Of a stretch of 64,000 nucleotides of DNA, positions 8,655 to 17,371 are shown piece by piece; position 1 is the first letter of the stretch; the number at the start of each line of letters is the position of its first letter. Made by a program: the position numbers and the translations under genes. The notes below the pieces were generated by a model that saw only the letters and a list, made by a program, of their open reading frames with translations, was not told the origin of the DNA and searched no databases. Source of the DNA: Paeniglutamicibacter kerguelensis (lineage in GTDB: Bacteria; Actinomycetota; Actinomycetes; Actinomycetales; Micrococcaceae); contig NZ_JAGIOF010000001.1 in assembly GCF_017876535.1 (NCBI RefSeq), forward strand, positions 2,046,001-2,110,000, read 5' to 3'.

Positions 8655-9950
8655 GTGAACACCGAAAAATCCCGCACGGCAAGATGGCGCCGAATCACCG
8701 GCGCCTGCCTTGCCGTGGCGCTGGGAACCTCGTTGGCCGCCTGCGCCCCGGCCGAGCAAGCCCGCGTAAAGTTGGACTTCTTCCAGTTCAAGCCGGAGGC
8801 GGTCGCCGAATTCAAGGCCCTTGTCTCCGAATTCGAGGCGCAGAACCCGGATATCGACGTGGTCATCAACGCCGTTCCCGACCCCGACACCGCCATCCGC
8901 ACCCTGCTGGTCAAGGGCAAGACCCCCGACGTGCTCACGCTCAACGGCAACGGAAATTTCGCCGATCTGGCTGCATCCTGCGTGTTTGCCGACCTTTCGG
9001 CGTTTCCCTCCGCTTCGCGTGTCAAACCGGAGGTCCAAGAAATCCTGAACTCCTTGGGGACCTGCCACGGCAGCGAGACCAATGGTCTGCCCTTTGCGAA
9101 CAACGCCAGCGCGATCCTGTACAACCCCGATATTTTCGCCAAGCACAACGTCGAGATACCGCGCACCTGGGATGAGCTCATTGCCGCGGCAGAAACCTTC
9201 AAGGCCAACGGCGTTGCCCCCTTTTACATGACCCTCAAGGACGCGTGGACGGTCCTGCCCACCTATGTAAACCTTGCCGGGAATCTGCAGCCCAGGGGAT
9301 TCTTTGAAGACATTCGCGCCGCAGCGTGGACCCCGCAGACGGGCACGCATGGATTCGCCAAAGACGGGAAGGAAGCGGCCGAAAAGCTCAAGCAACTCTT
9401 CGGCTACCGCCAGCCCGGTGCCGACAGCGCCGGCTACAGCGACGGGAATGCGGCCTTTGCCGCGGGCAAATCGGCCATGTACCTGCAGGGCAGTTTCGCG
9501 ATTCCCGCGATCCGGGCAGCCAACCCCGAGGCAAGGATCGCGTCCTTCCCGTACCCGACCACCAACAACCCCGCCGAGACAACACTGGTCACGGGCGTCG
9601 ACGTCACGCTTGCGATGGGACGGGAGACAAAGCATCCAAAGGAAGCAGCGGCCTTCATCGAGTTCCTGATGCGCAGCGAGGCGATGAAGGCCTATACCAC
9701 GGCACAGTCCGCAATCGTGCCGCTTGCGGATGCCGGATCCATTGCGGATCCCGCCCTGGAGGGGGTCCAGGACATTTTCGGCGAGGGCCGCCTGATCGGC
9801 TACTTCGACCACCAGGTCCCCACCAGTATTCCGTTCACGGCAATGCTGCAGCAGTTCATGCTTGACGGCGACACCGCTGCGTTCCTCCACCGGGCAGACA
9901 ACGAATTCGCCAAGGCCGCTGCACGAACCTCAACGAAGAAAGGAGAATGA
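8655..9950 (+). CDS. ABC sugar-binding lipoprotein
   Basis: Extracellular solute-binding protein (family 1) that captures the oligosaccharide and delivers it to the permeases. It has a basic N-terminus, a hydrophobic segment and a lipobox SLAAC with the lipidated cysteine at residue 30. The GTG at 8655 is preceded by AAGGAG five bases upstream. The 431-residue length is normal for this class. It sits between the alpha-galactosidase and two permease genes. No ATPase gene is in the cluster, so the importer probably uses a shared MsmK/MalK-type ATPase encoded elsewhere, as is common for actinobacterial sugar transporters. The ligand is inferred from the flanking enzymes. Confidence 0.9.
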   Translation: MNTEKSRTARWRRITGACLAVALGTSLAACAPAEQARVKLDFFQFKPEAVAEFKALVSEFEAQNPDIDVVINAVPDPDTAIRTLLVKGKTPDVLTLNGNGNFADLAASCVFADLSAFPSASRVKPEVQEILNSLGTCHGSETNGLPFANNASAILYNPDIFAKHNVEIPRTWDELIAAAETFKANGVAPFYMTLKDAWTVLPTYVNLAGNLQPRGFFEDIRAAAWTPQTGTHGFAKDGKEAAEKLKQLFGYRQPGADSAGYSDGNAAFAAGKSAMYLQGSFAIPAIRAANPEARIASFPYPTTNNPAETTLVTGVDVTLAMGRETKHPKEAAAFIEFLMRSEAMKAYTTAQSAIVPLADAGSIADPALEGVQDIFGEGRLIGYFDHQVPTSIPFTAMLQQFMLDGDTAAFLHRADNEFAKAAARTSTKKGE

Positions 9951-9952
9951 CC

Positions 9953-10867
9953 ATGAGCGTACCACGCCTCGCCACCGGCCCGGCCAAGAACAAACTCCGA
10001 AGCCAAACCGTGAACCGAACGTTCTATTGGATGGTGGTCCCGGCCCTCCTGCTCTTCGTCGTGCTTCACACGGTTCCGGCGTTGACCGGAATCTTCTACA
10101 GCTTCACCAACTATGCGGGCTACGGCGAATGGGACTTCGTCGGCCTTCAGAACTACGTGAACCTCTTCAGGGACGACAGGATCCTCTCCTCCTACGGGTT
10201 CACCTTCCTTTTCGCCGTCACCGCGACGATCGTGGTGAACATCGGCGCGCTTTTCATCGCCCTGCTGCTGAATGCGAAAATCAAGTTCCAGACTGCCTTC
10301 CGCGGGATCTTCTTCATCCCCAATGTGCTGTCGGTGCTGATCGTCGGCTACGTCTTCAACTACCTGCTGTCCAACAACCTGCCGCTCGTCGGCCGGGCCC
10401 TTGGCATCGAATGGCTCTCCACATCGATTCTCACCAATCCCGATCTTGCCTGGCTGGGCATTGTCGGGGTGACCGCCTGGCAGTCCATCGCCTTTAGCGT
10501 GATCATCTACCTGGCGGGGCTGCAAACGGTTCCGGCGGAACTCTATGAGGCGGCAAGCATCGACGGGGCGTCGCACTGGCGGCAATTCACCTCCATCACG
10601 TTTCCCATGATTTCCGCGTTCTTCACCATCAACATGGTCCTGGCGCTCAAGGGCTTCCTGCAGGCCTTCGACCAGATCGTTGCACTGACCGGCGGTGGCC
10701 CCGGAACCAGCACGGAATCCGTGGCGATGGTCATCTACCGGGGAGGGTTCCAGGGCGGGGAATACGGCTACCAAATGGCCAACTCCGTGGTGTACCTGAT
10801 CGTCATCGTGGTTCTGTCACTGCTGCAAATGCGGACCCTACAACGCAAGGAGGCCGATTTCTCGTGA
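9953..10867 (+). CDS. ABC sugar transporter permease (MalF/UgpA type)
   Basis: Inner-membrane permease with six predicted membrane segments. The EAA loop that docks the ATPase is EAASIDGASHWRQF near residue 200. Two ATGs are possible: 9947 overlaps the previous stop but has its AGGAG only one base upstream, whereas 9953 has the same AGGAG at a proper seven-base distance, so I chose 9953. The gene ends in a GTGA overlap with the next permease, showing translational coupling. Together with the binding lipoprotein and the second permease it forms the importer of the glycoside locus. Confidence 0.9.
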   Translation: MSVPRLATGPAKNKLRSQTVNRTFYWMVVPALLLFVVLHTVPALTGIFYSFTNYAGYGEWDFVGLQNYVNLFRDDRILSSYGFTFLFAVTATIVVNIGALFIALLLNAKIKFQTAFRGIFFIPNVLSVLIVGYVFNYLLSNNLPLVGRALGIEWLSTSILTNPDLAWLGIVGVTAWQSIAFSVIIYLAGLQTVPAELYEAASIDGASHWRQFTSITFPMISAFFTINMVLALKGFLQAFDQIVALTGGGPGTSTESVAMVIYRGGFQGGEYGYQMANSVVYLIVIVVLSLLQMRTLQRKEADFS

Positions 10868-11769
10868 GCACGCAAAACATGACCCGGCGGGCAGTGGACC
10901 GCGAACAGAAATCCGGGCCTGAACCGCAGCAGGGCCCGCCCAAGAAACGAAGAACCTCCAATGTCAATGTTCCTGTCACCGTTTTGGTGGCAGTGCTCTC
11001 GCTGACGGTACTCATACCGTTGTACTTCACCGTGGTCACGGCACTGAAGTCCCCGGACCAGCTCGGTGGAACGGGATTTGAGCTGCCCACGAGCATTCAC
11101 CCCGAGAACTTCTCCAAGGCATGGGAACTAACGGATTTCCCCAACGCCCTGCTGGTCTCCGGAATCGTCACGGCCTCTGCCGTGGTCCTGACGATCATCA
11201 CCAATTCCATGGTCGCGTACGCCATTGCACGGAACATGAATCGACCGTTCTTCAAGGCGCTGTACTACTTCTTCATCGCCGCACTCTTTGTCCCGTTCCC
11301 GATCATCATGCTTCCGGTGACCAAGGAAACCGCGCTTCTGGGCCTGGACAACCCTGTCGGTTTGTTCCTCCTTTACACGGTCTACGGGCTGAGCTTCAAC
11401 ATCTTCGTATACACCGCGTTCATCAAGTCGATCCCCCCGGAACTCGAGGAGGCCGCGATCATGGACGGGGCCAGCCATTGGACCAGCTTCTGGAAGGTCA
11501 TCTTCCCGCTGCTGACCCCCATGAATGCGACGGTCGGAATCCTGACCTGCCTATGGGCGTGGAACGACTTCCTGCTGCCCCTGGTGATCCTTTCCGATCC
11601 CGCCACCCGCACGCTCCCGCTGGTCCAGTACGTCTTCCAGAGCCAGTTCAACACCGACTACTCCACCGCCTTCGCCTCTTACCTGATGGCGATGGCGCCA
11701 CTGCTCCTTGTCTACCTATTCGCACAACGCTGGGTTATTTCCGGTGTCATGAGAGGATCCATCAAATAA
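10864..11769 (+). CDS. ABC sugar transporter permease (MalG/UgpE type)
   Basis: Second half of the heterodimeric membrane channel, 301 residues with six predicted membrane helices after a ~40-residue basic cytoplasmic tail. The EAA motif is EEAAIMDGASHWTSF. It starts with GTG inside the stop of the previous gene (GTGA overlap) with AAGGAGG about ten bases upstream. Its TAA stop overlaps the ATG of the glucosidase gene by one base, so the operon is tightly coupled. No ATP-binding subunit gene follows. Confidence 0.9.
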   Translation: MSTQNMTRRAVDREQKSGPEPQQGPPKKRRTSNVNVPVTVLVAVLSLTVLIPLYFTVVTALKSPDQLGGTGFELPTSIHPENFSKAWELTDFPNALLVSGIVTASAVVLTIITNSMVAYAIARNMNRPFFKALYYFFIAALFVPFPIIMLPVTKETALLGLDNPVGLFLLYTVYGLSFNIFVYTAFIKSIPPELEEAAIMDGASHWTSFWKVIFPLLTPMNATVGILTCLWAWNDFLLPLVILSDPATRTLPLVQYVFQSQFNTDYSTAFASYLMAMAPLLLVYLFAQRWVISGVMRGSIK

Positions 11770-13457
11770 TGAACGAGAACGTTTCAACCACCGCGCTCGA
11801 CGCAAATTGGTGGCGACAGGCCGCCGTCTACCAGATCTATCCGCGCAGCTTCGCCGACTCCAACGGCGACGGGATGGGCGACATCTCCGGCGTCACCTCC
11901 CGCATCGGCTACCTCTCGGAGCTGGGCATCGACGCGATCTGGCTTTCCCCGTTCTACCCCTCCGCCCTTGCCGACGGCGGCTACGACGTAGACGACTACC
12001 GCAACGTGGATCCGCGGCTGGGCAACCTGGACGACTTTGACGCGATGGTCGGCGCCGCACACGCGGCAAACATCAAGGTCATCGCCGACGTGGTGCCCAA
12101 CCACAGCTCCAACCGCCACGAATGGTTCAAGGCAGCCCTTGCGGCGGCGCCGGGCTCCCCCGAACGCGCTCGCTACCACTTCTTCGACGGACTGGGCGAA
12201 AACGGGGAACTGCCCCCCTCGGACTGGCCCTCGCACTTCGGCGGACCGGCCTGGACCCGGGTCACCGAGGTCGCCGGGGAAAATGCGGGCAAGCCGGGTC
12301 AGTGGTACCTGCACCTTTTCGCCTCCGAACAACCGGACCTGAACTGGGACAACCCGGAGGTGCGCGAGGACTTCCACGCCACGCTCCGCTTCTGGGCGGA
12401 CCGCGGCGTGGACGGTTTCCGCGTCGACGTCGCCCATGCGCTGGTCAAGGACATGAAGCTGCCGCTGCGCTCCAAGCCGTCGCTGGAGATCAAGGTGGAC
12501 GACGGCACCGACGTGCTCTTTGACCGCGACGAGGTCCACGAGATCTATGCGGGCTGGCGAAGCGTGCTCAACGAGTACGATCCCCCGCGCACAGCGGTGG
12601 CCGAGGCCTGGGTGCCATTCACCCATCGCCGGCTGCGCTATGCCCACCCCACGGGCCTGGGCCAGGCGTTCAATTTCGATTTGCTGCAGGCACCCTTCGA
12701 CGCCACCGCGTTCCGCGACATCGTCACCCGTTGCCTGGCCGAGGCCGAGGCCTCCGGTGCGTCCTCCACCTGGGTCTTCTCCAACCACGACGTCATCCGC
12801 CATCCTTCCCGATACGCGCTGCCCGACGGCACCGACCAGGCGGGGCTTGAATCCTGGCTGCTTTCCGGCGGCAGCACCCCGGCACCGGGAACCGAGCGCG
12901 GCCTGCGCCGGGCGCGCGCCGCAACGGCATTCATGCTGGGGCTGCCCGGATCCGCCTACCTGTACCAAGGCGAGGAACTCGGCCTCTTGGAGGTCGCCGA
13001 CCTGCCCGCCGAATCCCTGCAGGATCCCACCTGGTTCCGCACCGGCAACAAGGTCAAGGGCCGCGACGGATGCCGCGTGCCGCTGCCGTGGGATTCCGCG
13101 GCAACCGATTTCGGGTTCGGCGGTTCCCCCTGGCTGCCGCAACCCGAGTGGTTCGCGGACCATTCGGCGGCCACGCAGGCGGGCGTGCCCGGCTCGACCC
13201 TCGAGTTCTACCGGGAGGCGCTCGCCCTGCGTCGCACCCTGCAAACCGGGGAATCCCTGTCCTGGGTTTCCGAACCCGGCGAGGCGCTAACCCACTATGT
13301 CCGGCCCAACGGCTGGGCGGTGCTTGCCAACTTCGGCGATGCGCCGCAGGAGCTTCCGGCCGGCATCGACCCGGCGAGGATCGTGCTTTCCAGCGGAACA
13401 TCCGCCTCGGTGCTGGCCCAGGTCCCCGGGGAAACCACGTTCTGGATCGCCCCGTAA
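11769..13457 (+). CDS. Alpha-glucosidase, glycoside hydrolase family 13
   Basis: Cytoplasmic exo-acting alpha-glucosidase/oligo-1,6-glucosidase of 562 residues. Catalytic residues of the TIM barrel are D220 (nucleophile, GFRVDVAHA), E279 (acid/base, AEAWVP) and D341 (FSNHDVIRH). Region I reads DVVPNHSS. The pattern resembles the GH13 subfamily of actinobacterial alpha-glucosidases. The open frame continues upstream of 11769, but the ATG overlapping the permease stop, with AGAGGA upstream, is the sensible start. As last gene of the operon it would hydrolyse the glucose-containing part of the imported sugar. Isomaltose-, maltose- or sucrose-type specificity cannot be read from the sequence. Confidence 0.92.
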   Translation: MNENVSTTALDANWWRQAAVYQIYPRSFADSNGDGMGDISGVTSRIGYLSELGIDAIWLSPFYPSALADGGYDVDDYRNVDPRLGNLDDFDAMVGAAHAANIKVIADVVPNHSSNRHEWFKAALAAAPGSPERARYHFFDGLGENGELPPSDWPSHFGGPAWTRVTEVAGENAGKPGQWYLHLFASEQPDLNWDNPEVREDFHATLRFWADRGVDGFRVDVAHALVKDMKLPLRSKPSLEIKVDDGTDVLFDRDEVHEIYAGWRSVLNEYDPPRTAVAEAWVPFTHRRLRYAHPTGLGQAFNFDLLQAPFDATAFRDIVTRCLAEAEASGASSTWVFSNHDVIRHPSRYALPDGTDQAGLESWLLSGGSTPAPGTERGLRRARAATAFMLGLPGSAYLYQGEELGLLEVADLPAESLQDPTWFRTGNKVKGRDGCRVPLPWDSAATDFGFGGSPWLPQPEWFADHSAATQAGVPGSTLEFYREALALRRTLQTGESLSWVSEPGEALTHYVRPNGWAVLANFGDAPQELPAGIDPARIVLSSGTSASVLAQVPGETTFWIAP

Positions 13458-13473
13458 CCTGCACCCCGCCCTG

Positions 13474-13527
13474 GGCACCAAGGCACCCGCACCCGGCCAA
13501 CCGGCCACGGTGCGGGCGCCTTGTGCC
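13474..13527 (+). terminator. Strong hairpin after the glycoside operon
   Basis: Arms 13474-13493 and 13509-13527 pair over about 19 bp with one bulge and one mismatch (core CCCGCACC/GGTGCGGG). No T-run follows, so it may act as a stem-only terminator, common in high-GC actinobacteria. Confidence 0.6.
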
Positions 13528-13613
13528 ACGGCCGCCAGACGACCAACCCATGTGGCGCGCACCACCCCCGCCCCGACTGGGGGTAACGGCGCGGACATGG
13601 AAGAATGGAACAC

Positions 13614-16241
13614 ATGGCAGAAGACACCTTGGGCACAGACACGCCCGCAACAGTTTCCGTTCCCGACAAGCCCGCACTGGAGGGCCTGGAGGAACGCCTC
13701 GACGCCCGCTGGCGTGCCGAGGGAACCTACAAGTTCAACCCGCAGACCACGCGCGAGCAGGTCTACTCGATCGACACTCCCCCGCCGACGGCCTCCGGTT
13801 CGCTGCACGTGGGACACATGTTCTCCTACACGCAGACCGACGTGCTGGCACGCTACCAGCGCATGCAGGGCAAGAACGTCTTCTACCCGATGGGCTGGGA
13901 CGACAACGGCCTGCCCACCGAACGCCGCGTGCAGAACTACTACGGCGTGCGTTGCGACCCGACCTACTCCTACGTCGAGGGCTACCGCCCGCCGGCCACC
14001 CCCGCGAAGAACCAGCGCGACTGGGACGTCGTCTCCCGCAAGAACTTCATCGAGCTGTGCGAGGAACTGGCCGTCGAGGACGAGAAGGTCTTCGAGCACC
14101 TCTTCTCCACCCTGGGCCTGTCCGTCGACTGGGACCTGACCTACCGCACCATCGACGACGTGTCGCGCTCCGTGTCCCAGCGGGCCTTCCTGGCGAACCT
14201 GAACGCCGGCGACGCCTACATGTCCGAGGCACCGACGCTGTGGGACGTCACGTTCCGCACCGCCGTGGCCCAGGCCGAGCTCGAGGACCGCGAGATGCCG
14301 GGCGCGTACTACCGCTACCCGTTCACCGCCAAAGACGGCACGCAGATCTTCATCGAGACCACCCGCCCGGAACTGCTGGCGGCCTGCGCCGGTCTGGTCG
14401 CGAACCCGGACGACGAGCGCTACAAGCCGCTCTTCGGCAAGACCGTCACCTCCCCGCTCTTCGACGTGCCCGTCACCGTCTACCCGCACCCGCTGGCGAA
14501 GGCCGACAAGGGCTCGGGCATCGCGATGGTCTGCACCTTCGGCGACCTGACCGACGTCACCTGGTGGCGCGAACTGCAGCTGCCGACCCGCGCCATCATC
14601 GGCCGCGACGGACGCGTCATCGCCGAGATCCCGGAGTGGATCACCACCGAGGCCGGCCGCGAGGCCTACGCCGCGATCGCCGGAAAGACCGTGTTCTCCG
14701 CCAAGGAGGGCGTCGTCGAGCTGCTCGCCGCCGCGAACCTGCTCGACGGCGAGCCGAAGAAGATTTCCCACCCGGTGAACTTCTTCGAAAAGGGCGACAA
14801 GCCCCTGGAGATCGTCTCCTCCCGCCAGTGGTACATCCGCAACGGCGGCCGCGACGAGGACCGCCGAGCACGCCTGATCGCCCGCGGCGAGCAGATCGAA
14901 TTCCACCCGTCCTTCATGCGCTCGCGCTACGAGAACTGGATCTCCGGCCTGAACGGCGACTGGCTGGTTTCCCGCCAGCGCTTCTTCGGCGTTCCGGTGC
15001 CGGTCTGGTACCCGCTGAACGCCGCGGGCGACCCGGATTACGAGAACCCGATCCTGCCGACCGACGAGATGCTTCCGGTCGACCCGGCTGCGGACGCGGC
15101 CCCGGGCTTCGATGAGTCCCAGCGCAACGTCGCCGGCGGCTTCATCGGAGATGCCGACGTGCTGGACACCTGGGCCACCAGCTCGCTGACCCCGCAAATT
15201 GTGGGCCGCTGGTCCCGCGAGGAGGACTTCTTCAACAAGGTCTTCCCGTTCGACCTGCGCCCGCAGGGCCACGACATCATCCGCACCTGGCTCTTCTCCT
15301 CCGCAGTGCGTGCCGATGCGCTACACGACGTTGCCCCGTGGAAGCACGCGGCGATCTCCGGCTGGATCCTTGACCCGGACCGCAAGAAGATGTCCAAGTC
15401 CAAGGGCAACGTGGTGGTCCCCACCGACGTGCTCAACGACTACGGATCCGATGCCGTGCGCTACTGGGCCGCCAGCGCCAAGCTGGGTGCCGACACCGCG
15501 TACGAGATCAACCAGATGAAGATCGGCCGCCGCCTGGCGATCAAGATCCTCAACGCCTCAAAGTTCGTGCTGAACCTCGGTGCAACCCAGGCCAACGTCG
15601 TCACCGGCGACGCCTCGGTCATCACCAACGGCCTGGACAAGTCCGTGCTCGCCCGCCTGTCGCAGGTCATCGACGACGCCACCCGCGCCTTCGACGCCTA
15701 CGACTACGCCCGCGCGCTGGACATCACCGAGTCGTTCTTCTGGTCGTTCACCGACGACTACGTTGAGCTCATCAAGGACCGCGCCTACGGCGCCCGCGGC
15801 GAGGAGGAACAGGCCTCCGTGCTCGCCGCCCTGGCCACCACCCTTGATGCCGTGCTTCGCCTGTTCGCCCCGTTCCTGCCGTTCGCAACCGAAGAGGTCT
15901 GGGGCTGGTGGCGTGCAGGTTCGGTGCACCGCGCCGAATGGCCGAGCTCGGCCCACCTGGCCGACGCAGTTGCAGGCGCGGACACCGCGGTGCTTCCGAT
16001 CGTCGGCGAGGCGCTCTCGGGCATCCGCAAGGCCAAGTCCGAGGCGAAGGTCAAGCAGCGCACCGAGGTTCTCAGCGGCGTCGTTTCGGCACCCGAGGCC
16101 CAGCTTGAGTTGCTGCGCCGCGGCCTCGGCGACCTGTTGGCCGCCGGCAATGCCAAGGACCTGACACTGGTTGCGGCCGAAGGCTCGATCACCGTCAACG
16201 ATGTCGTGTTGGCTTCGGCCGAGGAACCTGTCCAGGCCTAG
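13614..16241 (+). CDS. valS: Valyl-tRNA synthetase
   Basis: Class I aminoacyl-tRNA synthetase charging tRNA-Val. The HIGH-type signature is HVGHM (in ASGSLHVGHMFSY) and the KMSKS loop is DRKKMSKSKGN. The CP1 editing domain, catalytic core and C-terminal anticodon/coiled-coil region are all present in about 875 residues. ATG 13614 is preferred over 13605 because GGAAG lies about ten bases upstream of it, while the earlier ATG touches that site. The gene is monocistronic: hairpins flank it on both sides. Confidence 0.96.
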   Translation: MAEDTLGTDTPATVSVPDKPALEGLEERLDARWRAEGTYKFNPQTTREQVYSIDTPPPTASGSLHVGHMFSYTQTDVLARYQRMQGKNVFYPMGWDDNGLPTERRVQNYYGVRCDPTYSYVEGYRPPATPAKNQRDWDVVSRKNFIELCEELAVEDEKVFEHLFSTLGLSVDWDLTYRTIDDVSRSVSQRAFLANLNAGDAYMSEAPTLWDVTFRTAVAQAELEDREMPGAYYRYPFTAKDGTQIFIETTRPELLAACAGLVANPDDERYKPLFGKTVTSPLFDVPVTVYPHPLAKADKGSGIAMVCTFGDLTDVTWWRELQLPTRAIIGRDGRVIAEIPEWITTEAGREAYAAIAGKTVFSAKEGVVELLAAANLLDGEPKKISHPVNFFEKGDKPLEIVSSRQWYIRNGGRDEDRRARLIARGEQIEFHPSFMRSRYENWISGLNGDWLVSRQRFFGVPVPVWYPLNAAGDPDYENPILPTDEMLPVDPAADAAPGFDESQRNVAGGFIGDADVLDTWATSSLTPQIVGRWSREEDFFNKVFPFDLRPQGHDIIRTWLFSSAVRADALHDVAPWKHAAISGWILDPDRKKMSKSKGNVVVPTDVLNDYGSDAVRYWAASAKLGADTAYEINQMKIGRRLAIKILNASKFVLNLGATQANVVTGDASVITNGLDKSVLARLSQVIDDATRAFDAYDYARALDITESFFWSFTDDYVELIKDRAYGARGEEEQASVLAALATTLDAVLRLFAPFLPFATEEVWGWWRAGSVHRAEWPSSAHLADAVAGADTAVLPIVGEALSGIRKAKSEAKVKQRTEVLSGVVSAPEAQLELLRRGLGDLLAAGNAKDLTLVAAEGSITVNDVVLASAEEPVQA

Positions 16242-16265
16242 CCACAACTGCACGGCCGCAACAAA

Positions 16266-16317
16266 AAACACCGAGGTCGGTGACCGCCATGTGGCGCGGT
16301 CACCGACCTCGGTGTTT
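16266..16317. terminator. Bidirectional intrinsic terminator after valS
   Basis: A perfect 22-bp stem (16266-16287 with 16296-16317) with an eight-base loop, preceded by a run of A and ending in TTT. Confidence 0.9.
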
Positions 16318-16368
16318 CTGCACCGGTGGAGCATCCCCGTTTCCGCCCACCCTGCGGCGGACAGAGGG

Positions 16369-16584
16369 GAAGCCCCTTCGGCCAACAAACACTTATGTCG
16401 GAGGGGCTTCGACTCGGCAGGTTCTCTTTCAGCGATGATTCGAGAACCGGACGAAATCCTTGGTACGTAGGTCTTGTTGTATCGCTGCTACAACCGTGTT
16501 CGAAGAGATTCCACGACCACGTCTCTGCGTCTTTGGTTTTCGTTCGGCATCATTCCGGTAGTGATGCGTATATCTTTTATACGC
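16369..16584. other. Hairpin-rich intergenic stretch, possible structured RNA
   Basis: No convincing coding sequence is seen between the valS terminator and 16600; the stretch looks richer in A/T than its neighbours. It contains a chain of short perfect inverted repeats: 16369-16377/16402-16410, 16420-16426/16442-16448, 16476-16481/16489-16494, 16504-16508/16522-16526, 16547-16552/16562-16567 and 16566-16572/16578-16584. A terminator-like stem follows directly. This could be a structured small RNA, but I recognise no known family and no promoter is certain. Confidence 0.35.
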
Positions 16585-16599
16585 ACTCCGGCAGGTACG

Positions 16600-16644
16600 G
16601 GCAAGGGCTGGGGCGGAACTTTGTGCTCCACCCCAGCCCTTGCC
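16600..16644. terminator. Terminator-like hairpin downstream of the DsbA-like gene
   Basis: Arms 16600-16617 and 16627-16644 pair over 18 positions with one mismatch around a nine-base loop. It lies 42 bp after the stop of the minus-strand DsbA-like gene and could equally end a plus-strand RNA from 16318 onward. Confidence 0.65.
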
Positions 16645-16685
16645 GGTAATTCCTATATGTACTGCCTCTTGACGGCTTTTTCCGG

Positions 16686-17303
16686 CTAGTTGACGCTGAA
16701 CTCCGGGCGCTCGTTGCGGCTGCGCTTGAGCTCGAAGAAGTGCGGGTAGGCTGCCAGCGTCACCGTGGCGTCGAACATTGTTCCCGCTTCTTCGCCGGCC
16801 GGCACCCGGGTGATGACCGGGCCGAAGAATGCGGTGCCGTTCAACGACATGATCGGGGTTCCCACGTCCTGGCCGACCTGGGAGATGCCCTTGTCGTGGC
16901 TGACGCGCAGGGCGTCGTCGAAGTCGGCGGTCGAAGCAACGGCAGCAAGCTCCGCAGGGAGCCCCACGGTTTCAAGTGCGCGGGAGATGACCTCGTCGTA
17001 GTCGCTAACCTTTTCGTGGTGCAGCAGCTCACCCATGGCCGTGTACAACTTGCCGATGACTTCCTCGCCGTGCGCCTCAGCTGCGGCAATGATCACACGT
17101 ACCGGACCCCAGGCCTTGGCAAGGAGCTCTTGGTACTGTTCGCTCAGGCCTTCGCGGCCGTCGTTGAGCACTGCCAGCGACATGACGTTCCATGCGACTT
17201 CAACGTCACGGACCTTTTCGACTTCCAGCACCCAACGCGAGGTGGCCCAGGCGAATGGGCAGGCGGGATCGAACCAAAAATCGACACGGGTTTTTTCGGA
17301 CAA
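16686..17303 (-). CDS. DsbA-fold protein related to mycothiol-dependent nitroreductase Rv2466c
   Basis: A 205-residue thioredoxin-like protein closely matching the Rv2466c family throughout (FWFDPACPFAWATSRW; WGPVRVIIAAA; YPHFFELKRSR). These proteins use mycothiol to reduce substrates including nitro compounds. The active-site motif here is CPFA, not CPWC, so only the nucleophilic cysteine (residue 15) remains and the resolving cysteine is absent, which suggests a monothiol mechanism with mycothiol. There is no signal peptide, so it is cytoplasmic. The gene is 68 bp downstream of clpX on the same strand, a placement that may link it to redox or protein-quality stress. The substrate is unknown. 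Confidence 0.85.
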   Translation of the reverse strand: MSEKTRVDFWFDPACPFAWATSRWVLEVEKVRDVEVAWNVMSLAVLNDGREGLSEQYQELLAKAWGPVRVIIAAAEAHGEEVIGKLYTAMGELLHHEKVSDYDEVISRALETVGLPAELAAVASTADFDDALRVSHDKGISQVGQDVGTPIMSLNGTAFFGPVITRVPAGEEAGTMFDATVTLAAYPHFFELKRSRNERPEFSVN

Positions 17304-17371
17304 GTGCTTTGCTCCTTTGTGGACTCGGGTGGCCCGCGCAAGTATGTGCGGGCTTCAAGCTGTGATGAAAA

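Noticed and set aside
13480..13522. Possible T-box or other valS leader regulation
   Set aside because: The hairpin lies just after the glucosidase stop and lacks T-box landmarks; it is better explained as a terminator.
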